A DNA stretch of 64,000 nucleotides. Source: Flavobacteriaceae bacterium bin25. Its GTDB lineage: Bacteria; Bacteroidota; Bacteroidia; Flavobacteriales; Flavobacteriaceae. Positions within the stretch are counted from its first letter, which is position 1. Each line of letters begins with the position of its first letter. The notes beneath the pieces were generated by a model, which saw nothing but the letters and a program-made list of their open reading frames with translations, was not told the DNA's origin and ran no database searches. The position numbers and the translations under genes are program-made. Below, piece after piece: positions 10,391 through 21,382 of this stretch. The stretch spans positions 1-64,000 of the forward strand of contig MPMN01000003.1 of NCBI GenBank assembly GCA_002238525.1. Direction: 5' to 3'.

Positions 10391-11686
10391 ATGTCAGAGA
10401 ATTTCGTTGAAAAACTAAAATGGCGAGGTCTGATACACGATATCACTCCGGAAACAGAGCATTATTTATCCTTAAATAAGGCCAGAGGATATATCGGATT
10501 TGATCCCACTTCTGACTCCCTACATATCGGTAATCTCATTCAGGTTCTTTTGCTTAGGCACTTCCAATTGTCAGGTCATACTCCTATTGTTCTAATTGGA
10601 GGTGCTACTGGTATGATTGGTGATCCATCAGGCAAAGAGGAAGAAAGAAAACTATTAGATCCTCAAACTCTTCAGTACAACTGTGATTCGATCCAAAAGC
10701 AATTGACAAAATTTTTGGATTTTGATTCTTCAACCAAAAATTCTGGTATTCTGTTAAACAACTACATCTGGACTAAAGACTATAGTCTGATTGATTTTTC
10801 TCGTGATATAGGAAAACATATAACTGTAAACTATATGCTGGCAAAGGAATCAGTTAAAAATCGAATATCTAGTTCTCAATCCAAAGGAATGTCTTTTACA
10901 GAATTCACTTATCAGTTACTTCAGGGATTTGATTTTTATCATCTCTATAAACAACACAAATGCTCTTTGCAAATGGGAGGAAGTGATCAATGGGGTAATA
11001 TCACAACAGGTATCGAATTAATCAGAAGGAAACTAAGTCAAAAGGCTCATGGAATAACTTGCCCTTTAGTTACCAAAGATGATGGGACTAAGTTTGGGAA
11101 AACCGAAAGCGGCAATGTATGGCTTGACCGAAATAAGACTTCTCCATTTAGATTTTATCAGTATTGGATTAATATTACTGATAGAGATGCCGAGACATTA
11201 ATAAAACAATTTACTTTTTTGAAAAAAAAAGAAATTCAAGCCCTTGTAAGTGACCATCACAAGGCACCACATGAGCGTATTTTACAACGAACCTTAGCGG
11301 ATAAATTAACCCTATCAGTACATTCTTTGGAAGATTTGACATTTGCAAAAACTGCTACCAAGATTTTATTCGGAAGATCAACCATAGATGATATTAAATC
11401 GCTTAATCATCAAAATTGTAACGATATATTCCAGGGGATTCCAAAAGCAATAATTCCAAAAGAAAAACTCACTAGTGGCTTATCTATTATTGATGCCTTA
11501 ACTGAAGGAAATATCTTTCTTCATTCTAAAGGTCAAGCCAAACGTGCATTAGACCAAAATGCAATCTCTGTCAACAAACAAAAAGTATCTGAGAACTACA
11601 GAATAACTTTAAAAGACTTAATTGCAGGAGCATATATACTCTTGCAAAAGGGGAAAAAGAATTATTTTCTTTTGGAGATAGATTAG
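10391..11686 (+). CDS. tyrS: Tyrosyl-tRNA synthetase
   Basis: A class I synthetase that charges tRNA-Tyr. It carries the HIGN form of the HIGH motif in SDSLHIGNLIQ (about residue 43), MGGSDQWGNITTG in the tyrosine pocket, and KFGKTESG as the KMSKS equivalent. A C-terminal S4-like RNA-binding domain follows (about residues 365-431). The length of 431 is normal for bacterial TyrRS. The stop overlaps the convergent LuxE-like gene by 4 bases. Confidence 0.95.
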   Translation: MSENFVEKLKWRGLIHDITPETEHYLSLNKARGYIGFDPTSDSLHIGNLIQVLLLRHFQLSGHTPIVLIGGATGMIGDPSGKEEERKLLDPQTLQYNCDSIQKQLTKFLDFDSSTKNSGILLNNYIWTKDYSLIDFSRDIGKHITVNYMLAKESVKNRISSSQSKGMSFTEFTYQLLQGFDFYHLYKQHKCSLQMGGSDQWGNITTGIELIRRKLSQKAHGITCPLVTKDDGTKFGKTESGNVWLDRNKTSPFRFYQYWINITDRDAETLIKQFTFLKKKEIQALVSDHHKAPHERILQRTLADKLTLSVHSLEDLTFAKTATKILFGRSTIDDIKSLNHQNCNDIFQGIPKAIIPKEKLTSGLSIIDALTEGNIFLHSKGQAKRALDQNAISVNKQKVSENYRITLKDLIAGAYILLQKGKKNYFLLEID

Positions 11687-12675
11687 CCTAGCAATAAATT
11701 ACATCCTCTCAGGTCTCCTTGGTCAAAGCGTCCAATCAACTCAAAATCAGTATGATTTTTGAGTCTTCCCAAATCTTGAGTTGCAATAAATGCACATGAA
11801 TCTATATTGGCTAAGTCAATAATATTGATAGCTCCGGTTTTATTTATCTCCAAAGGGGTGAATGGATCTGTAGGGTCAAAAATTTGAATTTTCATCCAAG
11901 GTGGGGGACGAAAGATGTTGTCTCCTTTTGAATATGCCTGGCTCAGTAATTCTGTCATTCCATATTCTGAATATACTTTCGATACACCCAGTAATGACTT
12001 CAACTCATGATGTAATTGCGCTTTTGTCAACTCTTTTGATTTTCCTTTCATTCCTCCTGTTTCGATCACGGTGGTATAGTCCAATTTACAACGGCATATT
12101 TGAGCAAAATCTAATAATGCTGAACTTAAACCAAACAATAGGGATTTCTTTTTTTGCTTTGTTAGCTCAGTCAATTGAACAAATAGACTGCTAAAATCAT
12201 TGAGAAAGAATCCACTTTGGGGATGTTGATTTATCTTCATCAGATAGTCCACCATATATACTAAAGAGGCATTTTCTCGTTCTAGATATGTGGGCAACAA
12301 AGCCAATAAAACATAATCTGAAATAGATCCAATCGAACGCTCAAATCCTTTTAAACAACTCCTTTGATATATTGTGAGATTCTTGATATAATGCTTTGAT
12401 GTTATTTCAGAGGTAGTGCCGGAAGATTCAAAAACAATTTGATGAGGTTTATGGGAACCATAAATTCGATGAGTTCTAAAAAATGAAATAGGTAAAAAAG
12501 GTATATCAGACAATACTTTTACTTGATTGATAGATACATTAACTGAATTACAGTACTGATGATAGATTGAGATGTTTTCGTACTGAAATCGAAAAAGAGT
12601 CAAGGCATTATGTTCAAATTGCTCTGGATGTTTTTGGCAATGGATAAAAAACTCAAGGGAGTTCATAAGATTCAA
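11683..12675 (-). CDS. LuxE-like acyl-protein synthetase family enzyme
   Basis: The protein shows an ANL-superfamily (adenylating enzyme) layout: an SSGTTSE phosphate loop (about residue 84), VIETGGMKG, SEYGMTELLSQAYS, and a C-terminal GRFDQGDLRGCNLL. This matches the LuxE/acyl-protein synthetase group, which adenylates an acyl group and passes it on; Bacteroidota carry a standalone homologue of unknown pathway. It lacks the large C-terminal lid domain of full acyl-CoA ligases. A second possible start lies three codons in (MNSLEFF). Confidence 0.75.
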   Translation of the reverse strand: MNLMNSLEFFIHCQKHPEQFEHNALTLFRFQYENISIYHQYCNSVNVSINQVKVLSDIPFLPISFFRTHRIYGSHKPHQIVFESSGTTSEITSKHYIKNLTIYQRSCLKGFERSIGSISDYVLLALLPTYLERENASLVYMVDYLMKINQHPQSGFFLNDFSSLFVQLTELTKQKKKSLLFGLSSALLDFAQICRCKLDYTTVIETGGMKGKSKELTKAQLHHELKSLLGVSKVYSEYGMTELLSQAYSKGDNIFRPPPWMKIQIFDPTDPFTPLEINKTGAINIIDLANIDSCAFIATQDLGRLKNHTDFELIGRFDQGDLRGCNLLLG

Positions 12676-12729
12676 AGAATAATCTCAACTTTGCAATTAT
12701 AAGACATGGTTCCACTGCATTCCTTATGA

Positions 12730-12766
12730 AAATATAGTAAAAGTAGGTTTTACCTACAACTATATC
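12730..12766 (-). repeat. Imperfect hairpin, possible right end of an IS200/IS605-type remnant
   Basis: The arms ATATAGT...TAGG (12732-12747) and CCTA..ACTATAT (12753-12765) pair around a 5-base loop with an internal bulge. The hairpin lies just downstream of the TnpB remnant. Subterminal imperfect hairpins mark the ends of IS200/IS605 elements, so this may be the right end; that is inference. Confidence 0.4.
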
Positions 12767-12774
12767 TACTATCC

Positions 12775-12999
12775 TTTTCAGGAAAATACTCACTTTGGCA
12801 TTTCATCACTTGTTGCCTAGTACCCCAGAGGATAATAGGTCTTACATAATCTCCACGTCCGTTTTTTAGTATGGACCTAGTCCCATCTGCTCATATGCTT
12901 ATTGAAGCGTTGATATCCGCATTGATAGAAAATCCACACTCCAAACATTTAAACTTAGTTTGAGTAGTTCTATTGGCTTTATCTTTCTGGATTTTCTAA
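12775..12999 (-). pseudogene. Decayed TnpB (IS200/IS605 OrfB) C-terminal fragment
   Basis: Read on the minus strand, the frame gives KDKANRTTQTKFKCLECGF, then SINADINASISI, an in-frame TGA, ADGTRS and onward to RQQVM. The CLECGF part is the second Cys pair of the TnpB zinc ribbon, and the NADINAS-I string is a hallmark of TnpB C-termini. The RuvC-like core is missing upstream, where stops interrupt every frame, so this is a dead fragment of RNA-guided-nuclease type transposon cargo. No insertion is visible in neighbouring genes. Confidence 0.75.
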
Positions 13000-13489
13000 A
13001 AGGAATTAAATGGTAATACTAAAAAGCATGAATCTATGGTATCAATGTATAGGATTTAAGAATAGTTAGCACCTGAGTTGTACATCGAATAGGGCGTAAA
13101 AAACCTTAAAAACTGGGATATGCAAGCCCACATCTAAGCATTCAAAAGATTCATTTCGTTTGGTTTGTAATAGTTTTTCTCAGGTTACCCGCTATGGATA
13201 ATCCGCTTCTTCTCTCAACCTTAACGATTAAATGAGCAGGAACCATCAAGAAGGAATAAAAAATGAAAAAACAGAAAAGAAAATACCACCCTGACCATAC
13301 CTAGTAGAGTCCATTGTACAGATGTAGTTGCCTAATAGATTGTCTCGAAAAATGAACTATAGTTGATATCCCTTACAAACAACCATCTTTGATTATTCTA
13401 TGTTAATTTTGACCTCAATCCACAAAAATGCAACAGAAACTAAGATATCAATATGGTCATGAATTCGTATTATAGTATCATTAAAAGGT
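13000..13489. other. Intergenic region, no intact gene
   Basis: About 490 bases between the TnpB remnant and the phoB-like promoter, with stops in all frames. It may contain further transposon debris, but I cannot recognise any. Confidence 0.4.
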
Positions 13490-13497
13490 TAACTTTG
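13490..13497 (+). promoter_or_regulatory. -7 box (TAACTTTG) for the phoB-like gene
   Basis: TAACTTTG fits TAnnTTTG and ends 11 bases before the GTG start, so the transcript would be almost leaderless. No clear -33 element is seen. Confidence 0.45.
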
Positions 13498-13508
13498 AGT
13501 TTCAAGAA

Positions 13509-14204
13509 GTGAAAGGAGAAGATATTCGAATACTACTGGTTGATGACGAGCCTGATATTTTAGAAATAATTCGGTTCAATCTGTCAAAAGAAGGATATAA
13601 AATTTATACTGCAACCGATGGCAAGCAAGCTTGGGATAAGGCCATTTCAAAGTTACCACACTTGATTATTCTTGATATCATGATGCCTATTATGGATGGA
13701 ATTGAAACTTGTGAAAAATTGAGGCAGGATAATCGTTTCAAGGATACCATCATCATGTTTTTAACAGCTAGAGGAGAGGAGTATTCTCACTTGGCTGCTT
13801 ATAATGTTGGAGCTGATGATTATGTGACCAAACCCATAAAACCCAAGGTTTTGGTTTCAAAGATCAAGAGTTTACTTCGCCGATTAAATGATCCTTCTTT
13901 GTTTCCATCTACCTTAAAATTCAAGGGATTGGTGATAGATAGTGAGGCCTATAGCGTAACTGTAGATAACGTGATAATCAATTTCCCCAAAAAGGAATTT
14001 AAACTTTTGTATATGTTAGCCTCTCAACCTGGTAAAGTCTTTGAACGAAATAAAATCTTAAATGAAATTTGGGGAGAAAGCTTAGTTGGGGAACGAACCA
14101 TTGATGTTCATATGCGTAAAATTCGAAGAAAAATCGGGAAAAAATATCTAAAAACAATCAAAGGGGTTGGTTACAAATTCATTGACCCTCGAAAAATAAA
14201 ATAA
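13509..14204 (+). CDS. PhoB-like OmpR-family response regulator
   Basis: An N-terminal receiver domain (residues about 6-120) has the acidic pair in LLVDDEPD, the phospho-acceptor Asp in LIILDIMMPIMDG, the Thr of FLTARGEE and the Lys of VTKPIKP. It is followed by a winged-helix DNA-binding domain (about 135-228) with GERTIDVHMRKIRRKIG and GVGYKF. It likely partners the PhoR-like kinase at 22.2 kb, since such pairs are usually adjacent; here 8 kb of lipoprotein genes separates them. The GTG start is supported by the -7 box just upstream. It is followed by a strong terminator. Confidence 0.9.
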   Translation: MKGEDIRILLVDDEPDILEIIRFNLSKEGYKIYTATDGKQAWDKAISKLPHLIILDIMMPIMDGIETCEKLRQDNRFKDTIIMFLTARGEEYSHLAAYNVGADDYVTKPIKPKVLVSKIKSLLRRLNDPSLFPSTLKFKGLVIDSEAYSVTVDNVIINFPKKEFKLLYMLASQPGKVFERNKILNEIWGESLVGERTIDVHMRKIRRKIGKKYLKTIKGVGYKFIDPRKIK

Positions 14205-14285
14205 TCTTCTGTTCGACTTTATTAGGTTCGAATTCTCAACAAACAAATGCAACTTTTGGAAGACGAAAGGAGCAACTTATATTTA

Positions 14286-14320
14286 TTCAAAAAAAGAGGG
14301 GAACTCCCCTCTTTTCTGAA
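14286..14320 (+). terminator. Intrinsic bidirectional terminator after the phoB-like gene
   Basis: A perfect 10-bp stem (AAAAGAGGGG at 14292-14301; CCCCTCTTTT at 14306-14315) with a 4-base AACT loop is flanked by A-rich and T-rich arms. It can stop transcription from both the phoB side and the convergent lipoprotein gene. Confidence 0.85.
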
Positions 14321-14537
14321 TAAACAAATGATTTCCTTAGTCGTTGTCAGTTTTATGCTTTACAAAGGCCGAAGCTATATATTCCATATTTGTAAGAAAA
14401 TTTGGAATACAATCACTAATAGTTTAATTTTTAGTGATTTACCTACATTCTATGGTAATCTCCATTTCGATGCATAAAGAAATTGGATTAAAACATATTG
14501 AATTTCGATACTTCTCATATTTGCCATGTTTACAGAT
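14321..14537. other. 3' flank of a lipoprotein gene, copy 1 of a duplicated flank
   Basis: No gene is supported. From about 14450 to the stop codon of the minus-strand lipoprotein gene, the DNA is closely similar to the stretch 17330-17413 downstream of the next lipoprotein gene (shared CATATTTGCCATG and CAGATTTA). The two genes were therefore duplicated together with 3' flanking DNA. Confidence 0.6.
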
Positions 14538-17147
14538 TTAGCATCCAGAACCAGAAAAATCTGGGATAGAGGAAGTTCCATCTATTGGTGAATTAACACT
14601 AAACTCTTCTGGTGGACTTGTTGTTACCTTACAAACATCCCAATTACTAATATCTTGATTGAATACCTCGGCAAAAGCAAACATATAGTCCATCTTGGTC
14701 ACATTACTTGTATCCCAAGAACTGATATCTTGATTGAATGCGTGATTTAAAGCAAACATAAAACTCATATCGGTCACATTACTGACATCCCAAGAACTGA
14801 TATCTTTATTGAATTTAAATGCTTCGATGAACATCGAACGCATATTGATTACATTACCTGTATCCCAAGAACCGATATCTTGATTGAATGTTAATGCATA
14901 AGCGAACATTCCTTCCATATTGGCCACATTACTTGTATCCCAAGAGCCTATGTTTTGATTAAATTCATGTCGAACATAAAGCGTACCCTGAAACATTTTG
15001 CTCATATCAGTTACATTACTTGTATCCCAAGAACCGATATCTTGATTGAATGATGATGCATAAGCGAACATTCTGCTCATATCGGTTACTTTACTTGTAT
15101 CCCAAGAGCCTATGTTTTGATTAAACTCATGTGGCACATCCTCCGTACCCTGAAACATTCTGCTCATATTAGTTACATTACTTGTATCCCAAGAACCGAT
15201 ATCTTCATTAAAAGAAGTATTTCCCTCAAACATTGACCCCATATCAGTTACAAAAGTGGTACAAACATTTTCTACATTTTGATTCATATTGACCAAATCT
15301 TGTAATGCATTATTATCTACTATGGGATACTCAACTCGACCTCTACTCCCACCGTAATCTATGTGTCCTACACTTCCTAATAATGATTCTTCTAAATTTA
15401 AAAACTTAGACTTAACTCTTACCGTGACTCCATTTGATGCTAACTCTAAAGTGTCTCCTAATGGGATAAAAAGTGCTCTAAACTCACAATCCCCTTGCAC
15501 TATAAAGGTTAATGCACTGTTAGAAGAATCCGAAAGTTCTGGACATGCTGTTCCTACTAGGTTCCACTCCTTGAATTGAAAGTCTTCATCTTGAATAGTA
15601 GCGGTCAGTGTAACGGAATCCCCTTGAACTTTTGTCAAACTTGATTCTGAAACTGAACCTCCACCAGAAGTAGTTACCGTTATGGTGTAGGGTTTCTTTT
15701 CAAATACTGCATTAATCTCACAATCTTTAGTCGCAGGAAAAGAGATGTTTAATTCATCTTTACTAAACTCACCACAATCACCTGTCCATTGGGCTAGTTG
15801 GTAATGCTCATCAACAGATACTGTGATGGACACCTCATCACCATGTTTCAATACCTGGCTATCCGTAATCTGACCTCCCTCTGTTGCCGAGGTGGTAATG
15901 TTACGAGGTATTTTCGTAAACGAGGCCTCAAGCTCACAATCTTTTGTTGCAATAAAAGAGATGGTTGTTTCATCCTTGGTAAACGTACCACAGTCCCCTA
16001 TCCATTCCTCCAACTGATAAAATTCATCAGCAGTAGCCGTAATGGATACCTCATCTCCGTGATCCACTACCTGGGTATCTGTAATCTGTCCTCCATCACT
16101 TGAAGATGTGGTGATTGTACGAGGTATTTTCATAAACGTAGCCTCTAATTGGCAGTGTCCACTTACTGTAAATGAAGCAGTAGAAATAGTTGAGTCGGAT
16201 AAAGTGGGACAACTGTTGCCGGTTAATTTCCAGGCAACAAAATCATACCCTTCCTGGGGTTTTGCCTTAAAGGTGACCTCATCGCCAAAGTTGCCTGTAA
16301 ATTCCTTTGGGTCGGCTACCGAACCACCTTCCCCAGAAGTTGTTGTGATGGTGTAGGAAATCTCCTCAAACACGGCCCTAATATCACAATTCTCCGCTAC
16401 ATTAAAAGTGATGGTAAGCTCTTCATTACTAAAGGTACCACAATCACCTCTCCACTCGGTAAGCAGATAGTGTTCATTTGGCGTGGCTGTAATGGAAACC
16501 TCATCACCATATTCTACCATTTGGGTTTCGGTAATATCCCCTCCCCCTATAGATGAGGTGATGATGGTACGTGGTGATTTCATAAATGAAGCCTCTAATT
16601 GGCAATTGCCACTTACTGTAAATGAGGCTGTAGAAATAGTTGGGTTGGATAAAGTGGGACAACCGGATCCGGTTAATTTCCAGCCACCGAAATCATAACC
16701 TTCTTGGGGTTCTGCCTTGAAGGTGACCGCATCACCAAAGCTGCCTGTAAATTCTTTTGGGTCGGCTACCGAACCACCTTCCCCAGAAGTTGTTGTGATG
16801 GTATAGCTAACCTTTGTAAATTCAGCTGAAATCGCACAGCTAGCTGAGGCGGTAATCGTTACAGTCAGGTTGTCTTTGCTGAATGTACCACAATCTCCTT
16901 TCCATTGGGATAACTCATAATGTTCATTGACGGTAGCTGAAACACTAACTGATTGTCCGCTATCAACAGTCTGACTGTTTGATATGGTTCCACCACTGCC
17001 AACGGTTGACGTAGATATGGTAACCTTCGTAACGGGGATGGCTACTTCTGTAGGTGGTGTTTCTACACCACTATCCCCACAAGAGAATAGAATGAGCAAT
17101 TGTGCTATGAAGCACAGAGCAATAAAATGTTGCAATTTAATTTTCAT
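14538..17147 (-). CDS. BspA-like repeat lipoprotein (7 InlB-like modules, about 7 DUF285 repeats)
   Basis: The N-terminus ([16 protein letters not shown]) leads to an LFSC lipobox, so this is a likely lipoprotein exported by Sec and lipid-anchored at Cys. Seven 60-75-residue divergent InlB-type modules follow, each with a conserved W-x-G-D-C-G-x-F and a later Cys. Next come a short domain with [12 protein letters not shown] and about seven BspA/DUF285 repeats ([16 protein letters not shown]). The end is WDVCKV and [10 protein letters not shown] longer start at 17159 is possible; I prefer the ATG at 17147. It is tandem with the larger paralogue upstream. Likely surface-exposed and adhesive, by architecture only. 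Confidence 0.85.
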   Translation of the reverse strand: MKIKLQHFIALCFIAQLLILFSCGDSGVETPPTEVAIPVTKVTISTSTVGSGGTISNSQTVDSGQSVSVSATVNEHYELSQWKGDCGTFSKDNLTVTITASASCAISAEFTKVSYTITTTSGEGGSVADPKEFTGSFGDAVTFKAEPQEGYDFGGWKLTGSGCPTLSNPTISTASFTVSGNCQLEASFMKSPRTIITSSIGGGDITETQMVEYGDEVSITATPNEHYLLTEWRGDCGTFSNEELTITFNVAENCDIRAVFEEISYTITTTSGEGGSVADPKEFTGNFGDEVTFKAKPQEGYDFVAWKLTGNSCPTLSDSTISTASFTVSGHCQLEATFMKIPRTITTSSSDGGQITDTQVVDHGDEVSITATADEFYQLEEWIGDCGTFTKDETTISFIATKDCELEASFTKIPRNITTSATEGGQITDSQVLKHGDEVSITVSVDEHYQLAQWTGDCGEFSKDELNISFPATKDCEINAVFEKKPYTITVTTSGGGSVSESSLTKVQGDSVTLTATIQDEDFQFKEWNLVGTACPELSDSSNSALTFIVQGDCEFRALFIPLGDTLELASNGVTVRVKSKFLNLEESLLGSVGHIDYGGSRGRVEYPIVDNNALQDLVNMNQNVENVCTTFVTDMGSMFEGNTSFNEDIGSWDTSNVTNMSRMFQGTEDVPHEFNQNIGSWDTSKVTDMSRMFAYASSFNQDIGSWDTSNVTDMSKMFQGTLYVRHEFNQNIGSWDTSNVANMEGMFAYALTFNQDIGSWDTGNVINMRSMFIEAFKFNKDISSWDVSNVTDMSFMFALNHAFNQDISSWDTSNVTKMDYMFAFAEVFNQDISNWDVCKVTTSPPEEFSVNSPIDGTSSIPDFSGSGC

Positions 17148-17329
17148 TGGTTTAGTCATATTATATGGTTATAGATAGATTATAAAAAAGTTTAGTCTAA
17201 ATGTTCTGGGGAGTTTTTATTGGAACTAACTCATCAGAATCATAAGTTATGCAGTGAATATTCATAAAAAAATTTGTCATACGATGACTCAAATGTTCAT
17301 CTTCTGTGTTTTTATCTATATTTAATGGT

Positions 17330-17413
17330 GCTCTCCATTCTGATGCATAAGAAAATGGACCTAGCACATATTGATTTTCGATACTTTTCATATTTGCCAT
17401 GTTTACAGATTTA
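17330..17413 (-). repeat. Duplicated 3' flank of lipoprotein genes, copy 2
   Basis: Closely matches 14450-14540 immediately downstream of the neighbouring paralogue, including GATGCATAA, TTTCGATACTT and the shared stop-codon context. It marks the boundary of the duplicated unit. Confidence 0.7.
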
Positions 17414-20400
17414 ACATCCAGAACCAGAAAAATCGGGGATATTAGGATTAGGAGGACATTCATATGTCACATCAGGGTATGGGCATAATCCTGAGAAAAC
17501 AGCAAAAAATATTGGTGGATTCTGCACTTTACAAACATCCCAATTACTAATATCTTGATTGAATACATCGGCAAAAGCAAACATAAAATTCATATTAGTT
17601 AAATTACTTGTATCCCAAGAACCGATATCTTGATTGAATGATGATGCGTAATAGAACATCGCAGCCATATTGGTTACATTACCTGTATCCCAAGAACCGA
17701 TATCTTGATCGAATGAAAATGCATCAGAGAACATTCTGCTCATATCGGTCACATTACTCGTATCCCAAGAGCCTATGTCTTGATTAAATACATGTTTAAC
17801 CTTCTCCGTACCTTGAAACATTCCGCTCATATTAGTTACACTACTTGTATCCCAAGAACCTATATCTTGATTGAATAAGGTAGATTCCCAAAACATCCCG
17901 CTCATATCGGTTACTTTACTTGTATCCCAAGAGCCTATATTTTGATTGAATGACGATGCTTGATAGAACATAAATCCCATATCGGTTACTTTACTTGTAT
18001 CCCAAGAGCCTATATCTTGATTGAATGATGATGCTTGATAGAACATTATTCGCATATTGGTCACATTACCTGTAACCCACGAACTAATATCCTGATTGAA
18101 AGAGGTAGCTGCCCGAAACATCTCGCTCATATTGGTTACTTTACTTGTATCCCAAGAGCCTATGTTTTGATTAAACTCATGTGGCACATCCTTCGTACCC
18201 TGAAACATTCTGCTCATATTAGTTACATTACTTGTATCCCACGAACTGATATCCTGATTGAAGGAGGCAGCTTCCCGAAACATCCCGCTCAAATTGGTTG
18301 CGTTACTGACATCCCATGAGCTGATATCCTGATTGAAGGAGGTAGCTGCCCGAAACATTCCGCTCAAATTGGTTGCGTTACTGACATCCCATGAGCTGAT
18401 ATCCTGATTGAAGGAGGTAGCTTCCCGAAACATTCCGCTCAAATTGGTTGCGTTACTGACATCCCATGAGCTGATATCCTGATTGAAAGAAGAATCCATA
18501 AACATAGCACTCATGTTTCTGACATTACTGACATCCCATGAGCTGATATCCTGATTGAAGGAGCTAGCTCCCCGAAACATCCCACTCATCCTGCTTACGT
18601 TACTGACATCCCATGAGCTGATATCTACATTGAGTGTAGCTCCCATAAACATTTCACTCATAATGCCTACATTGCCCAAATCCCATGAGCTGATATCTAT
18701 ATTAAGAATAGCATCTTTAAACATTCCTCTCATATCGGTTACGTTACTGACATCCCATGAGCTGATATCCTGATTGAAGGAGGTAGTTCCCTTAAACATA
18801 AAACTCATATCCTCCACATTACTAACATCCCATGAGCTGATATCTTGATTAAAAGAAGGATTATCCTGAAACAATCGATCCATTGTCGTGACAAAAGTGG
18901 TGTTAATACTTTCCACATTTTCGTTTTTTCGAATCAAATTACCCAGCAAAGTATCATCTACAATCAGATAACAGACTCTACCTGGTGCATCATCGTGCTC
19001 AATACATGCTTCTTCACCTATCAATTCAGATTTGTAATCCAAAAACTCTTCCTCTAGCCTTATCGTATTATTATCCTCGTACAAACCATTATCCCCACCA
19101 TAAAAGGTTACTTTTCCATTTTCAAAGTCTAATTTATATTTAAATGTAGCTTCCAAAAAGCAAGGTCCATTTACCTTAAACCCAGCATTTGAAAAGGTAG
19201 TATCTAAATTATCAGGGCAACCAGAACCTGAGGAAGTCCATTGTTCAAAGTAAAAACCATCATCTGGTGTGGCCACTACCTCAAAGTTATCACCAAATCC
19301 TATTTCCCCCTCCGTTTTGTCTACACTACCCCCAGAACCAGCCTTAATGGTCACGGGATATAAGACTTTAGTAAACTCCGCATTGATTTCACAATCTTTA
19401 GTGGCTTTAAAAGAAATAGACTTCTCTTCTGGATTAAAATTCCCGCAGGTTCCTCTCCAACCGCTGAACGTATAATGTACTTTATCTTCAGGAGCCTCAA
19501 TACTCACATCTTCACCATCTTTCTTCACTTGTGTATCGGGGCTCTCCCCATCTATACCTAAGTCGATAGTAATCTTGTGGAGTTTGATAAAATCTGCTTC
19601 CAGTTGGCAAACCCCCATAGCAGTGAAGTCCAATTCGAAATTGGACGCACCATCATCGCTTAATGATGGACAACCATCACCTTCTAACTTCCATTGGTCA
19701 AACTCATAACCATCACTGGAAGTTGCTTTCAAAGTGACGCTTTTTCCATGCTCAATCAATTGATGCTGATCATCAAACGGCTTTCCGTCACGGGATACTT
19801 CCCCTCCTTCAGAAGGTCTCACAGAGATGCCATATTCTTTCCTTTCAAAAACTGCTTCCAAACTACAATTACCCTCAACAACGAACTCAGCTTGATCATT
19901 TTTAGGATCAAGGGTAGGGCAACTCGAAGTGGACGTCTCTCCTTCAGTTGTCCAACTATCGAATTCATAACCCTCCTCAGGAATTGCTGTCAATACAGCG
20001 GTCTCTCCATAAACTATAGTTAATTCCTCATCAACCGGTTGGCCGCCTCGGTGCACACTACCTCCCCCAGAAAATGACGGCTTGATGATATATCTTTCCT
20101 TTTCAAATACTGCTCCTATCGAACAATTCTCCAATACAGTAATCGTTAGGCTTGATGAATCATCATTTAATTCTCCACAACTTCCAGACCAGCCCTTGAA
20201 AGCATAATGTTTATTGGCAGTAGCTGTAACCTCCACTTGGTCACCATAGACAGTATTTTCAGATGGCGTGATGCTTATTTCCCCATTTTTGTTCTCTAAT
20301 ATGGTAATCATACGAGAGTCTTTGGTAAATACCGCTTCCAAACTACAATTGTCCTCAACCATAAACTCAGCTTCAACCACCGTAGCATCTTCAAGGGCAG

Positions 20401-21382
20401 GACAATTTTCACTTGTCCAACCACTAAACTGATAACCCTTCTCAGGAGTTGCCGTCAATGTGACGGTCTGGCCATAGATTATAGATAATTCCTCATTAAC
20501 CGGCTGTCCATCTCGGACCACGATTCCCCCATCAGTAGAGGTAGCGGTAACGGTATAGCTTACCTTCTCAAACATTGCACCTATCGTACAATCAGATACC
20601 AGAGTAATGGTTATAATGGATTCATCATTATTTAAATCACCACAGGTTCCAGACCAGCCCTTGAACTCATAATGCTGGTTGGCAGTGGCAGTAACCTCCA
20701 CATCTTCCCCATGGTTGACAGTTAGCGATGGGGTAATGGTTATTTCCCCATTTTTGATCCCCGTCACGGGGTCGTTTTCTTCTATGGTAATGGTACGAGG
20801 GGCCTTGGCAAATATCGCTTCTAGGCTGCAATTCCCTTCAACAGTAAAGGTCAATTTGGGATTGGAAGGATCTTGAAGGGTAGGGCAATCAGTACCTTCT
20901 TTTATGGTCCAATTACCGAATTGATAGCCCTCATCAGGCTCAGCAGTAAAAACTGCTGTCTGCCCGTGTTCTCTTGATAATTCTCCATCAGACAAACTAC
21001 CCCCCCCCTTTGAAATGGCTGTGATGGAGTAACTTATCTTTTCAAACTCAACTCTAATCTCACAATTCTTGGAAGCGGTGAAGGTGATTTCTGAATTGTC
21101 TGGGCTAAAACTACCACAATCGCCTGTCCATTGCTTCAACTGATAGTGCTCTTGGGCAGTGGCAGTAATTTCCACCGATTGACCACTATCTACATTTTGA
21201 TTGTCTGTTATAGAGCCTCCTTCTCCAGCGGATGTAGCAATGGCGAACTTAGATGGCGGCTCAACTTCCGGTGGAGTCACTAGATTTGGTGGAGGAAGTT
21301 CTCCATCTCCTCGAGCACAAGAAAATAAAATCAACATCGCCAAAACGGCAGGATATAAAGAATTTCGATTTTGCAATTGCAT
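17411..21382 (-). CDS. BspA-like repeat lipoprotein with internal G9 tract (9 InlB-like modules, about 17 DUF285 repeats)
   Basis: The start was chosen at [17 protein letters not shown], which gives a signal peptide with an LFSC lipobox; the frame also extends 29 codons upstream. After the acidic-flanked Cys (CARGDGE, compatible with a surface-export signal) come nine InlB-type modules with paired cysteines. A linker with [13 protein letters not shown] follows, then about 17 BspA/DUF285 repeats and the WDVCKV and IPDFSGSGC ending. The G9 tract at 21000-21008 (codons about 125-127, read K-G-G-G-S) is in frame here, so the gene is ON; slippage would truncate the protein before most modules. C and G tracts also lie upstream. 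Surface adhesin is the likely role, inferred. Confidence 0.85.
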   Translation of the reverse strand: MQLQNRNSLYPAVLAMLILFSCARGDGELPPPNLVTPPEVEPPSKFAIATSAGEGGSITDNQNVDSGQSVEITATAQEHYQLKQWTGDCGSFSPDNSEITFTASKNCEIRVEFEKISYSITAISKGGGSLSDGELSREHGQTAVFTAEPDEGYQFGNWTIKEGTDCPTLQDPSNPKLTFTVEGNCSLEAIFAKAPRTITIEENDPVTGIKNGEITITPSLTVNHGEDVEVTATANQHYEFKGWSGTCGDLNNDESIITITLVSDCTIGAMFEKVSYTVTATSTDGGIVVRDGQPVNEELSIIYGQTVTLTATPEKGYQFSGWTSENCPALEDATVVEAEFMVEDNCSLEAVFTKDSRMITILENKNGEISITPSENTVYGDQVEVTATANKHYAFKGWSGSCGELNDDSSSLTITVLENCSIGAVFEKERYIIKPSFSGGGSVHRGGQPVDEELTIVYGETAVLTAIPEEGYEFDSWTTEGETSTSSCPTLDPKNDQAEFVVEGNCSLEAVFERKEYGISVRPSEGGEVSRDGKPFDDQHQLIEHGKSVTLKATSSDGYEFDQWKLEGDGCPSLSDDGASNFELDFTAMGVCQLEADFIKLHKITIDLGIDGESPDTQVKKDGEDVSIEAPEDKVHYTFSGWRGTCGNFNPEEKSISFKATKDCEINAEFTKVLYPVTIKAGSGGSVDKTEGEIGFGDNFEVVATPDDGFYFEQWTSSGSGCPDNLDTTFSNAGFKVNGPCFLEATFKYKLDFENGKVTFYGGDNGLYEDNNTIRLEEEFLDYKSELIGEEACIEHDDAPGRVCYLIVDDTLLGNLIRKNENVESINTTFVTTMDRLFQDNPSFNQDISSWDVSNVEDMSFMFKGTTSFNQDISSWDVSNVTDMRGMFKDAILNIDISSWDLGNVGIMSEMFMGATLNVDISSWDVSNVSRMSGMFRGASSFNQDISSWDVSNVRNMSAMFMDSSFNQDISSWDVSNATNLSGMFREATSFNQDISSWDVSNATNLSGMFRAATSFNQDISSWDVSNATNLSGMFREAASFNQDISSWDTSNVTNMSRMFQGTKDVPHEFNQNIGSWDTSKVTNMSEMFRAATSFNQDISSWVTGNVTNMRIMFYQASSFNQDIGSWDTSKVTDMGFMFYQASSFNQNIGSWDTSKVTDMSGMFWESTLFNQDIGSWDTSSVTNMSGMFQGTEKVKHVFNQDIGSWDTSNVTDMSRMFSDAFSFDQDIGSWDTGNVTNMAAMFYYASSFNQDIGSWDTSNLTNMNFMFAFADVFNQDISNWDVCKVQNPPIFFAVFSGLCPYPDVTYECPPNPNIPDFSGSGC
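18240..18490 (-). repeat. Near-identical 75-bp tandem repeats within the lipoprotein gene
   Basis: Three consecutive DUF285 units encoding [18 protein letters not shown] are almost identical in DNA, unlike the older units around them. This indicates recent slippage or unequal recombination. Confidence 0.8.
21000..21008 (-). repeat. Intragenic G9 tract (coding strand), putative translational phase switch
   Basis: Nine consecutive C on the plus strand, read as AAG GGG GGG GGT on the coding strand (Lys-Gly-Gly-Gly). The equivalent position in the paralogue at 57-61 kb (GSTDGGSVG) has no tract, so the sequence is not demanded by the fold. Confidence 0.7.

Noticed and set aside
14247..14477. 76-codon frame after the phoB-like gene
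   Set aside because: It runs through the strong terminator hairpin and the duplicated 3' flank, and shows no recognisable protein features.
17197..17463. 88-codon minus-strand frame between the tandem lipoprotein genes
   Set aside because: It lies mostly in the duplicated 3' flank and overlaps the end of the upstream gene; the paralogous flank at 14.4 kb has no matching frame.
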